This document shows, one piece after another, positions 21,549-30,639 of a DNA stretch of 64,000 bases. Both the position numbers and the translations under genes were made by a program. Each line of letters opens with the position of its first letter. Within the stretch, counting starts at the first letter, position 1. This DNA is from Conchocele bisecta (Eukaryota > Mollusca > Bivalvia > Lucinida > Thyasiridae). The notes beneath the pieces were generated by a model. That model did not search any database. It was given only the letters and a program-made list of their open reading frames with translations, and was not told where the DNA came from. Location: assembly GCA_029237695.1 (NCBI GenBank), contig CM055265.1, positions 116,968,067-117,032,066 on the forward strand. The letters are read 5' to 3'.

Positions 21549-22145
21549 GTGGTTGGTCGGGAGCATGCGTAAGGTTCATCATTACCGGTATTCTAACTTA
21601 CATGTTTTGGCCCTCATGTACATGTTCGGCCTTCTGATACTTGAGAGCTAAATCCTGTTTTACCCCATTAAAAAGTAATAAGACTAGTGCTGATCATATT
21701 ACTTTTGGGGTTGGAGCTAAGTGACTCTCGTGTGGAATTGATCTGCACCAGGTCAGGATATTCTAATTTCAGGGCTGAAGAGGGATGGGTCGTGGACTAG
21801 CGGTTAGAACACCTGACTTCCAATCCGTAGGTTGTGGGTTCTAATCTCACCTTTGGCCTCAAAAATACTTTCATAGTATTTCCATCCCACTGGTCTGTCG
21901 GATGAGACTTTAAACTGTGGTCCCATCTCTATATGACATTAGCTGGGACGTTAAACCCATTCACTTTCACTTTTTAGGTCTGAATATATATTTTTTCTGT
22001 AAATATTCAGTTCTGATTTTGAGAATTTCGCTCATGATGGACATGCTATATATGGGATAGTCCAACCCGTTGGCCCGGCCGTAAATAACATTAGCTGTTG
22101 ATAGGCTGTTAAACATCAATAATCAATCAATCAATCAATCAATCA
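21549..22145 (+). mobile_element. AAACA/CAAT-tailed SINE, 10-bp TSD, split by a tRNA SINE
   Basis: Same family as 3692-4090 (TTGGCCCTCATGTACATG, CTGCACCAGGTCAGGATATT, GTTGATAGGCTGTTAAACATC). The tail is (AATC)n. The direct repeat GGACAAGTGG flanks it (21539-21548 and 22146-22155). A tRNA-derived SINE interrupts it at 21780-21979. Confidence 0.85.
21780..21979 (+). mobile_element. tRNA-derived SINE (tRNA-Gly-like head), 5-bp TSD
   Basis: The A box GTGGACTAGCGGTTAGAAC and B box GGTTGTGGGTTCTAATC are spaced as in a tRNA. The anticodon-loop-like CTTCCAA would read TCC (Gly). The body has CCATCCCACTGGTCTGTCGGATGAG and the end GCTGGGACGTTAAACCC. CTGAA occurs on both sides (21775-21779 and 21980-21984). 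It is not a functional tRNA: the acceptor stem does not close. Confidence 0.75.
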
Positions 22146-22466
22146 GGACAAGTGGTAATTTGAAGGGACAGTGCGGCATAAACATTAACCCTTTCGACAG
22201 TACAGACCCCTATAGCAGTGCATGCAAACAGCGTAAATCCAGATAGCCGGCTCGTGACGATCTGCACTGCTTGCAAGTAATTTTATAAATGGGCTAGACT
22301 GAAAATTGTGTTTGTCTGAAAATTGACATGTCACAGTCCATTCCAGTTATTTAGGGTTGAAAGGGTTAAAACATATAGGAATGTATGCATTGAAATCTAA
22401 TCTGGGTGAGTGGAAACTTAATATACCGGTAAAGTTGATGAGGCCTGTATATTCCCTTATTTTCAG

Positions 22467-22667
22467 AAAACTTTACGAAACGCCTGAGCCTGTTAGCAGA
22501 GCTGGCGACAAAGCACCCCGAATTGCGGGACGCCTACTTGTCTAAAAGTCAGCTGTCGGCCCAGAACTATGACCTGATCTCCGATGAAGATCAGGTGAAC
22601 ACATGTCTGGAGGATATAGAACCGTTTATTGCAGGTGTCGAGGAGCAGCTGAAGTTGATACAAGAAG
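22467..22667 (+). CDS. GDAP1: GDAP1-type protein, helical (alpha-loop) exon
   Basis: This 201-base exon runs from ATTTTCAG| to GAAG|GTATGC, with phase 1 in and phase 1 out. It encodes 66 complete codons, strongly helical and charged: LSLLAELATKHPELRDAYL, then DEDQVNTCLEDIEPFIAGV and EEQLKLIQE. Position and composition match the long helical region that separates the GST N and C domains in GDAP1 (compare the family pattern of LAEENPDLQEAY). The long helix is GDAP1-specific and is used in dimer and partner contacts in the vertebrate protein. The acceptor follows a pyrimidine-rich stretch (TATTCCCTTATTTTCAG). Confidence 0.88.
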
Positions 22668-22792
22668 GTATGCTACATCTAGCCTAAATGTTTGGAGAGC
22701 TTATTTGTGGCAGAGACTGGAGAGATTGGCTTAATATGGCATCTGTGGCCAGGTTAGTCCATTACTGGCTAGTACACACCTGCAGCCTATTT

Positions 22793-23086
22793 CACCAACA
22801 TGGCAAAGTATACTTATCTAGCAAAGTATACTTTGAGGGAGTAATCATTTATTTTTCCCGAAATGCATTATTTGATATAGAACTAATCACTGCATATATT
22901 TGATGATTACAAGTATGCAGATTTATTATACTGAATTTATTACATTATCACAGCCATAATGGCTGTGATAATGTAATAAATTCAGTATAATAAAAATTAA
23001 AAACTTTATCCTTAAATTGAAAATTTCTCCCTCAAAGTATACTTTGCTAGATAAGTATACTTTACAATGTTGGTGAAACAAGTTAC
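22793..23086. mobile_element. palindromic MITE, AAAGTATACTT family, copy 6
   Basis: Ends are CAGCCTATTTCACCAACATG and GTTGGTGAAACAAGTTACC. The central hairpin is around CACAGCCATAATGGCTGTG. The right end has decayed. Confidence 0.8.
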
Positions 23087-23117
23087 CGGAAACTGATTAG
23101 CATCTACACTGACATAT

Positions 23118-23471
23118 AATTCCAGCACAAAAATATTTACACAATTCCCTAACATTTGATTAGTCCGTAGCAAGTCTCTGTCCAAAATTGATATCCCAGT
23201 AAACTCCATGCCGAACTACTTTCCGTAACCGTCGGGTGCAGTTAAAATAATTCTTAAGAAAACGGAAAATAAACACATTTTCTTGATGAATTTATTTCAA
23301 ATGCTGGAATTATAAGGAATGAATGGCCTTTTTGTGGAATTTATCGGGGATATAAACTTGGAAAAAATTGTGGGAATACTGGACGAGGCCTTCCGGCCTT
23401 CGTCCAGTATTCCCGCGACTTTTCCAAGTTTATACCCCGATAAATTCCACAAAAAGGCCATTCATTCCTAT
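23118..23471. mobile_element. large-hairpin MITE (AATTCCAGCAC family), copy A
   Basis: The left part is AATTCCAGCACAAAAATATT, ACATTTGATTAGTCCGTAGC and TGCCGAACTACTTTCCG. The right part (23317-23469) is a near-perfect inverted repeat with arms of about 75 bases around CGAGGCCTTCCGGCCTTCGTCC. Copies B (23736) and C (35150, inverted) share both parts. Confidence 0.75.
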
Positions 23472-23735
23472 AGTGTTTCTTTGGCAAAAGGCGACCGTCT
23501 CGTAATTCAAAGGGTGTGCCCGAGAAACTGATTTGATTATGTATTGTGATGTTACTGAAGTCATCCTCTAAATATTTGTGTAAAATACTGATTGAAATGT
23601 AAGAAATGCAATTTAAAGGTACATGCCCACTCAGTAGGCACAACATGTTCGTTATAGGAATTAAATAAGTGTATAATCGTGTAACTATTCCACCAGTTCT
23701 AAAAATTACAAATACAGATTTAATCATTTAGTAAT

Positions 23736-24073
23736 AATTCCAGCACAAAAATATTTACACAATTCCGTAACATTTGATTGGTCCGTAGCAAGTCTCTGTC
23801 CATAATTTATATCCCAGTAAACTCCATGCCGAACTACTTTCCAGTTAAAATAATTATTAAGAAAACGGAAAATAAAACACATTTTATTGATGAATTTATT
23901 TCAAATGCTGGAATTATAAGGAATGAATGGTCTTTTTGTGGAATTTATCGGGGATATAAACTTGGAAAAGTCGCGGGAATACTGGACGAGGCCTTCCGGC
24001 CTTCGTCCAGTATTCCCGCGACTTTTCCAAGTTTATACCCCGATAAATTCCACAAAAAGGCCATTCATTCCTA
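23736..24073. mobile_element. large-hairpin MITE, copy B, TSD TAAT with an empty site in this window
   Basis: Copy B matches copy A over its whole length. It is flanked by TAAT on both sides (23732-23735 and 24074-24077). The paralogous region at 36680-36710 has the same flanks joined with one TAAT (36692-36695), which is the uninserted state. This fixes the ends as AATTCCAGC... and ...ATTCCTA. Confidence 0.85.
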
Positions 24074-24440
24074 TAATATTTATTTTACTGATAGTGATGC
24101 GCGGTTGTATTAGGCTATTTTAATGTGGAAATGAGGCAAGCTATTTTTTAATTATTTATACTACTTATATACATCACCTGAAAAAATAATATTTTCGACT
24201 GATTATATTAATGTATGATCATTGCTCATCAAAAAATAAATACAGATAATAAATAGTAATATCCGTTAACATTTTAAGGAAACACTGTTATCACCCCTGA
24301 AATCAGTGTGAAAATTTACGTCTGATATAAAATATATAATAATGCCAATCAATACGTGGGATATTGGTGAATGAATGTTTATTTTGCCAGGAAATGTCTC
24401 GGATGATGTCTCTGATATGCAGAACATTTTCTGCCTACTA
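24074..24440 (+). repeat. segment duplicated at 36692-37520
   Basis: Together with 23600-23735 this stretch is similar to 36610-37520: AATATTTATTTTACTGATAGTG, CACCTGAAAAAATAATATT, TATGATCATTGCTCATCA and GTCCGTTAACATTTTAAGGAAACAC all recur in order. The paralogue lacks the MITE at 23736 but has a different insertion of about 480 bases. It is probably an older dispersed element; its ends are not defined. Confidence 0.7.
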
Positions 24441-24635
24441 TGTGGGCATGTACCTTTAATACAAAAATAACCGTAAGAAACAGGGGTTTTCCAAAACAAA
24501 TTGTATCCAATTGTATACATCGTTATTATGTACAATGTACCAGTACACTATTACTAACCATAGCTATATTGAGACACTTTTAATTGTGTCCGAATATTTA
24601 GGGTTATTACGGTACATGTACTGCCATTATAGCTT

Positions 24636-24779
24636 CAGAGCTCCAGATAAGATGCGTATTGGCGTATTTTATGCACTTATTTTAGCAGAATATGCATTGA
24701 TTATCAAAAGTGGGAGTACAAAAGTAAAATGCGCGTTGAATTTGAAATACTCTTTAGATACAAAACTTATCTGGAACTC
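24636..24779. mobile_element. MITE, TIR CAGAGCTCCAG, copy 5
   Basis: CAGAGCTCCAGATAAGATGC and CAAAACTTATCTGGAACTCT are inverted ends, with the interior AATGCGCGTTGAATTTGAAA shared with 12637-12970. TTATAGCTT on the left and TTTAGCTT on the right may be the remnant of an 8-bp duplication. It lies 58 bases before the last GDAP1 exon. Confidence 0.7.
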
Positions 24780-24837
24780 TTTAGCTTGTAAGGTTTAAAT
24801 GCCGGAACTAACAAACTTAAGTGTTTTCTATGAGCAG

Positions 24838-25169
24838 GAGGAAGTGACATATCGGACGAGCTGTGGCTGTTCGGGCCCATGTTTACTGTGGCGGACATCT
24901 GTTTGTCGACATTGCTGACTCGACTAGGTCTTCTGGGCTTGTCTGATCGCTACCTTCCGGATGACAAATGCCCGTGTATTCACCACTACTACAGACAGAT
25001 GCAGAAACGGCCGGCATTCAAAGCTGTACAGAAGGAAATATCCAACCTCCAGTTGACGTTGATCATGGAGGATGCGAAAGCAGCATCACCGTATATATTG
25101 ACAGCGGTCGGTGTTGGCGCGACAGTCGGACTGGGGTATTATGTGTATAAGAAATTAAGTGAACAATGA
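24838..25169 (+). CDS. GDAP1: GDAP1-type protein, last exon: GST C domain and tail anchor
   Basis: The exon begins after TATGAGCAG|, completes a glycine codon and ends at TGA 25167-25169, coding about 110 residues. ISDELWLFGPMFTVADICLS holds the GST C-domain hydrophobic staple and N-capping pattern (TVAD). It is followed by TRLGLLGLSDRY and the YYRQMQKRPAFKAV helix typical of GST C domains and GDAP1. The end is a hydrophobic segment (YILTAVGVGATVGLGYYVY) with a short basic tail (KKLSEQ). That is the tail anchor placing GDAP1 in the outer mitochondrial membrane. The four exons give about 300 residues; full-length relatives are near 360, so 30-60 N-terminal residues are unaccounted for. GDAP1L1-like identity is not excluded. 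Confidence 0.9.
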
Positions 25170-25404
25170 ATTATTGGTGGGTATTTTGGCATTTTTATCC
25201 TTAGTAGTCTCAATAGTTCGAAAAAGAACAACAATAATAATAATGGAATCTCAGTTTTATCTGCATTTTTATGTACCCAAAGAAGATTTTGCGATACATA
25301 TCTAGTCACCACCCTGTTCATCTGTATGTCCTTCCGAGATTCGTATTAAAGTGACAGGTGCCTTGGTGACAGCTTCACATTTCTGCATCTTCGCTGTCTG
25401 GCCC

Positions 25405-25446
25405 ATATTCGACGGGCGTATTTTTTGACTTATGGCACTCTTGTTA
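25405..25446 (+). mobile_element. solo right end of the ATACGCCCGT core-repeat family
   Basis: TTCGACGGGCGTATTTTTTGAC...GGCACTCTTGTTAT matches the right terminus of 15431-16143. No left part is present. It lies in the 3' flank of GDAP1. Confidence 0.55.
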
Positions 25447-25705
25447 TGAGATTAAAAGTGTTTGTGTTAATATAATGGGCATCGATATAAGACAGAGACC
25501 TGCGATAGAGTAGCAAATATAACGGGTATCCTAATACTATTGTAAAGGATGAAATACTACATTTTCTATTATAATTAGATTAGATAACAAGATGCAGAGA
25601 CAATTTTGGGCCATTTTACTAGGAATGTTTTCCCACTATTGGGGCTCAGACATTAAATACCAAGTATAATTTGTATGTATTCGCTACCAGCTATTGTTCG
25701 CTTCA

Positions 25706-25949
25706 GGTGCCCGTTTCACTAAACTTTGTACGACTAAAATGTTCGTAAGTGCAAATTTAGGATCGTCTGGAAATGTCAATTGATGGGTTTACATTTATTG
25801 AGCATAGGCTGCATATGCAGCCTATGCTCAATAAATGTAAATCCAATAATTGTTTACAAGAAAACATTGTTGAAGTGAAATTTACAGACTATCATAATTT
25901 TGCACTTACGAACATTTTAGTCGTACAAAGTTTAGTGAAATGGGCCCCT
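25706..25949. mobile_element. MITE, TIR GGGGCCCGTTTCACTAAAC, copy 1
   Basis: The ends are inverted: GGTGCCCGTTTCACTAAACT and GTTTAGTGAAATGGGCCCC, continuing with TTGTACGACTAAAATGTTCG and its inverse. The centre is a perfect hairpin, TTTATTGAGCATAGGCTGCA and its complement (about 25790-25845). Other copies are at 26245, 26754, 42138 and 54758. Confidence 0.85.
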
Positions 25950-26244
25950 GATTCTCTTCACTAGTTCATATTCGCAAAAGCGGATATAGTGCTGGTTAAT
26001 AGTGAACATGTGTGTATCAGTGTAACACAGCTTAACGCAATTGATCAGAACAACTTCACCTGCATTCTACAAACTTGGAGATGTGCATCTCACTTGATGT
26101 CGATAATACATTCTTTTTTAAAATTGCACCGATACAACTTGATTCACATTGTATACACAGCCAAATTATGTTATGCTGCAAGATTTGCTTCAGACAATGA
26201 TGTCATTTTTTGCTTACAGTCTAGTCATTATAATCAAAACTACT

Positions 26245-26461
26245 GGGGGCCATTTCACTAAACTTTGTACGACTAAAATGTTCGCAAGTGCAAAATTATG
26301 ATAGTCTGTAAATGTCACATTAACAATGTTTTCTTGTAAACAATTATTGGATTTCCATTTATTGAGCATAGGCTGTAATTACATCAATTGAAATTTCCAG
26401 ACAATCATAAATTTGCACTTGCGAACATTTTATTTGTACAAAGTTTAGTGAAACGGCCCCC
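26245..26461. mobile_element. MITE, TIR GGGGGCC..TTTCACTAAAC, copy 2
   Basis: Ends are GGGGGCCATTTCACTAAACT and GTTTAGTGAAACGGCCCCC. Half of the central hairpin is deleted, leaving ATTGAGCATAGGCTG only. Confidence 0.85.
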
Positions 26462-26531
26462 AGCTCCGGTTGAAGCACTCATATTGATTATTTTTGAGAT
26501 GAGATTTGAATGCATGTACACGATAAAAGCT

Positions 26532-26741
26532 TTAACACTTAGAATGTGGGAACCGAAAAGTGTCGTCTGCTGTTGTTTCATATTTCGTCGGTTCTCTCAA
26601 TAAAAACATTGTTTGGCAGCATTTTAGAATCATTTCCGTGAAAATGATTGTAAAATGCTGTCAAACCATGTATTTCATGAGAAAAGTAAAAATGAAAAAT
26701 AAACAGCAGACGACAATTTAATTCAGCATTGTAAGGGTCAA
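26532..26741. mobile_element. piggyBac-like MITE, copy 3
   Basis: TTAACACTTAGAATGTGG and the AAGTGTCGTCTGCTGTTG pair with AACAGCAGACGACAATTT and GTAAGGGTCAA. The outer TTAA is intact on the left and mutated to TCAA on the right. Confidence 0.75.
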
Positions 26742-26753
26742 TATATATATTCT

Positions 26754-26996
26754 GGGGCCCGTTTCACTAAACTTTGTACGACTAAAATGCTCGTAAGTGC
26801 AAATTTATGAAAGTCTGTAAATTTCACATTAACAGTGTTTTCTTGTCAACAATTATTTGAGTTACAATTATTGAGCATAGGCTGCATATGCAGCCTATGC
26901 TCAATAAATGTAAATCCACTGATTGAAATTTCCAGACGATCCTAAATTCGCACTTACGAACATTTTAGTCGTACGAAGTTCAGTGAAACGGGCCCC
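26754..26996. mobile_element. MITE, TIR GGGGCCCGTTTCACTAAAC, copy 3
   Basis: Ends are GGGGCCCGTTTCACTAAACT and the inverse. It has the full central hairpin TTGAGCATAGGCTGCATATG and its complement. It lies 12 bases after the preceding piggyBac-like MITE. Confidence 0.85.
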
Positions 26997-27249
26997 AGGA
27001 CTGTGGTTACTCTCGTCAAACCATTTTAAAGGCACTGGATCTTGGATAATATGCACAGAAAATTATGAAAAAGATTCTGACAAATGTTGCAAATGTTTTC
27101 TTATTTTCTGAACCCAATTGGTTAAATTAAGTTGTCTGCAAAAAAATGTGTTGATGAGGATGATATGATCTTAATATGCTTGTTTTATGCAATTGTTTAT
27201 TTAATTTGATACTGATTAAAATAATTTAACTATTGTCTGCAATAGAAAC

Positions 27250-28560
27250 CAATCTCTGTAGGTGGTACGGTATCATTTCACAACTAATAAGCATTATGTT
27301 TCACAAATTGTGCTTCCTGGTACTATGATAGAGGAACTGTGTTTCTAATTTATCACCTGTGTTTATGACAGTCTCTGATAGCGCATAGTAGTATAAAACA
27401 CAAACTCATATTTAGCGTGCCTTTCAAAGAAAGGAGTGGATATGGCATATAGGCCCTGGGCGTACCAGCAAAAAATAGGATTTTAGTACCATCTCTGCGC
27501 ACCAAAGATTTTTGTTTGTTACTAAAGTGATCAGACGCATATACTCTATATATTTCTGCATGATAGACCTTCAGAAGTAGTAGTTTAAGCCTAATAATTT
27601 GCATAAACAAGATGGCCGCCACTGAAAAAGTGATTTACTACATGTAGGGACATATCGTACGTATCATATTGAGGAAGCATTTTTCAAAGGACAGATACCG
27701 ATAAATTTCAGGCATTTAATACATCATGGCCGACTAAATGTTTATCCATTCATTGTATTATGATATGATGTGTACAAATCCAATATGGCCGCCATTTTAC
27801 AAGAATTCTATGATATAATTAAAGAAACAGACACGCACATGCAATTAAATGTTGCCACTACCCACAGATATGAAACTAAAATAGTCCCAAGTTGTTTAAC
27901 ATATTGTTATTAATAATAATATGCAAAAAAACACATAACATTTGTGGTATTAACTTATTATATTGCATATACAATATGGCCGACCTTATGAAACGCATGT
28001 CCATTTTCCGGGATATTTATATGCAACGTCTATTTTCAGCAGTCACATAATGGTTAATGAAAACACAATTCTGATATGTGATAACTGACATGCTATATAT
28101 ACAATGCTTATAACCCAATTTTAGAATAAAAAGAAAAGTGTGTAAATCCAAAATGGCCGCCATATTATATGAATTTCGTAAATTATTAATATAACTTTGT
28201 TATCAATGTAAGCACCACACACCCGTTCAAAACTCCATGGTCACACGCATTGTATAAACATTCGGTGATCTACAGCTTACTAAAAGCATAAATAGGAGTA
28301 TACGCGTATTAATTTGCATATTTAGCATATATATCATTGTAAAATTGGAACAGCAATTTCTGGAATTCAGACCTATTCACGTATTACACAAAACATATTA
28401 CACGAGAGCATACAGATCAGGTTGGCTTTTCAATACTCGTTTGAGGCAAATATGATTTGCATAATATTCAAGATGGCCGCCATTTCGTACAATACTTGTA
28501 GTAATTCAACTAAATCAACATACACATTATATCAGTATGGGCGGAAGAAAAATAATAATT
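27250..28560 (+). repeat. decayed ~175-bp tandem array with ATGGCCGCCAT motif
   Basis: A shared phrase, (A)ANATGGCCGCCATNTTA followed by GAATT or similar and preceded by TTGCATA or AAATCCA, returns at 27611, 27785, 27976 (GGCCGACC), 28153 and 28472. The spacings are 174, 191, 177 and about 320 (two units). The units are otherwise diverged. GGCCGCCATTTT resembles a YY1 site in inverse orientation. No gene is visible between 26997 and 29031. Confidence 0.55.
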
Positions 28561-29031
28561 GTAATTGTACCCTATTGTATCTTTAATATACAGTGTACTT
28601 TGTGTTTATCATACGATTTGGGGACTATACAGGTGTTGTTTGATGCTTAAATGTGCAATGTACCAATCAGTAATACTGTATCTGTTTTAATATTGGAGCA
28701 TAATGTATGACATGCTTTTCCATTTTGTATTTTGTCACATGCATTACCATGCACGGCATAAACGTTTACCTGAGTAATAAAATGAACAAAACGCATATTA
28801 CAAATGTCCAGTTTAAGCTAAATGATGATGTAATATAGCCAATTAATATACATGTATATGTTCAGCGATAATTTAATCTATGCGTGATGTTACCGCCACA
28901 TGAGACTAAACAAAAGTTAAAAATGTCGACATTACTACTGTGCAGTATTCTGTTTTTACCACTTTGTATATGTAAATGTGCACTATAAATGACAGTAAAT
29001 GCAATCAACTTATGATACGAATGTCATAATT

Positions 29032-30630
29032 ATTATACCCCCCGCAACGAGTTGTGGGGGGATATACTGGAGTCAGGTTGTCCGTCTGTCCGTCCGTCCG
29101 TCCGGATAAACTTAACATCAGAGAAATATTGTTATAACTTCTATTTCCTTCATCTAAAATGCTTGATATTTCACACATGCATTCCTGTAAGGCTCTACTA
29201 CCTTGCTGTGCCAAATCCACGACTGTCCAACCCCCGCAGATCCCAAGGTCAAGGTCAATTACTTAGTCCGTAAACTTAACATCAGAGAAATATTGTTATA
29301 ACTTCTATTTCCTTCATCTAAAATGCTTAATATTTCACACATGCATTCCTGTAAGGCTCTACTACCATGCTGTGCCATATCCACGACTGTCCAACCCCCG
29401 CAGATCCCAAGGTCAAGGTCAAATACTTAGTCTCTTTACAAAACTTAACATCAGAGAAATATTGTTATAACTTCTATTTCCTTCATCTAAAATGCTTAAT
29501 ATTTCACACATGCATTCCTGTAAGGCTCTGCTACCATGCTGTGTCAAATCTACGACCATCCAACCCCCGCTGATACCAAGGTCAAGGTCAAATACTTAGT
29601 CTCTTTACAAAGCTTAACATCAGAGAAATATTGTTATAACTTCTATTTCCTTCATCTAAAATGCTTAATATTTCACACATGCATTCCTGTAAGGCTCTAC
29701 TACCATGCTGTGCAAAATCCATGACCGTCCAACCCCCGCTGATCCCAATGTCAAGGTCAAATACTCTTTACAAAACTTAACATCAGAGAAATAAGTTATA
29801 ACTTCTATTTCCTTCATTGAAAATTCTTATTATTTCACTTGTGCATTCCTCTAAGGTTGTACTATCATGCTGTCACAAATCTACGAGTGTCCAACCTCCG
29901 CTGATCCCAAGGTCAAGGTCACATACTTAGTCTCTTTACAAAACTTAACATCAGAGAAATATGTTATAACTTCTATTTCTTTCATTGAAAATACTTAATA
30001 TTTCATATGCTGTGACAAATCCCTGCTGATCTCGAGGTCAACGTCACATACATACCGTATGACCTCGGCTTAACGCCCCCCTCCTAATAAACGCCCCCCC
30101 CCCCCAATGACCGCCAATTTCAAACACAAATAATCCTTAAATCCTTATATGTGTTTGAAATTGACGGTCCTTGGTAATTTTTTATTTTTTTATTTTTTAC
30201 TGGCTAATAAACGCCCCCCCCGCCCCCCCCCCCAAAATAAAAAAAAAAAAATAATTTTACCAATGACCGCCAATTTCAAACACAAATAATCCTTAAATCC
30301 TTATTTGTGTTTGAAATTGGCGGTTCTTGGTAAAAATTTTTTTTTTTTTTTTTTTTTTAACTGGCTAATAAACGCCCCCCCCCCCCTTTTGTAAAATGTA
30401 ACTCCTCCGGGGGCGTTAATTCGAGGTTATACGGTAGTCTCTTTACAAAACTTAACATCAGAGAAATCGGTTATAACTTCTATTTCCTTGCTCGGATCTG
30501 CTTCACATTTCACACACTCATTGCTCCAATGGACCTCTACCACCCTGTGACAAATTCACGTTCATGCCGCTCGTGCTAATCCCAGAGTCAAGGTCACAAG
30601 CCCACACACTTGGAAATTTGTACATATTTT
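29032..30630 (+). mobile_element. core-repeat element: CCCCCCGCAAC hairpin, GTCC, ~167-bp units
   Basis: The left end TATACCCCCCGCAAC...GTTGTGGGGGGATATA is a strong hairpin (29034-29066), followed by (GTCC)n at 29080-29103. Units starting AACTTAACATCAGAGAAATA begin at about 29109, 29273, 29441, 29611, 29774 and 29941, with another after the nested insertion at 30447. Each holds TTTCACACATGCATTCC and CCAAGGTCAAGGTCA. The last unit differs (GGATCTGCTTCACATTTCACAC). The right end is not clear. The frames across the units are artefacts. Confidence 0.7.
30053..30436. mobile_element. TA-flanked MITE with two long hairpins and poly-C tracts
   Basis: TA|CCGTATGACCTCGGCTTAACGCCCCC and GGGGGCGTTAATTCGAGGTTATACGG|TA are inverted ends with a TA duplication, fitting Tc1/mariner-type targets. 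Inside are two copies of a hairpin in which ACCGCCAATTTCAAACACAAAT pairs with its inverse, separated by TAATAAACGCC-C(n) and long A/T runs. It interrupts the 167-bp array. Confidence 0.75.
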
Positions 30631-30639
30631 AGGGGTACC

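Noticed and set aside
21780..21860. Possible tRNA-Gly gene
   Set aside because: A and B boxes are present but the acceptor and anticodon stems do not pair, and the sequence continues into a SINE body shared with 2850-3470.
23319..24113. Frames with NGLFVEFIGDINLEKS on both strands, also at 35106-35300
   Set aside because: They are the two arms of the large-hairpin MITE, which reads similarly on both strands because it is palindromic.
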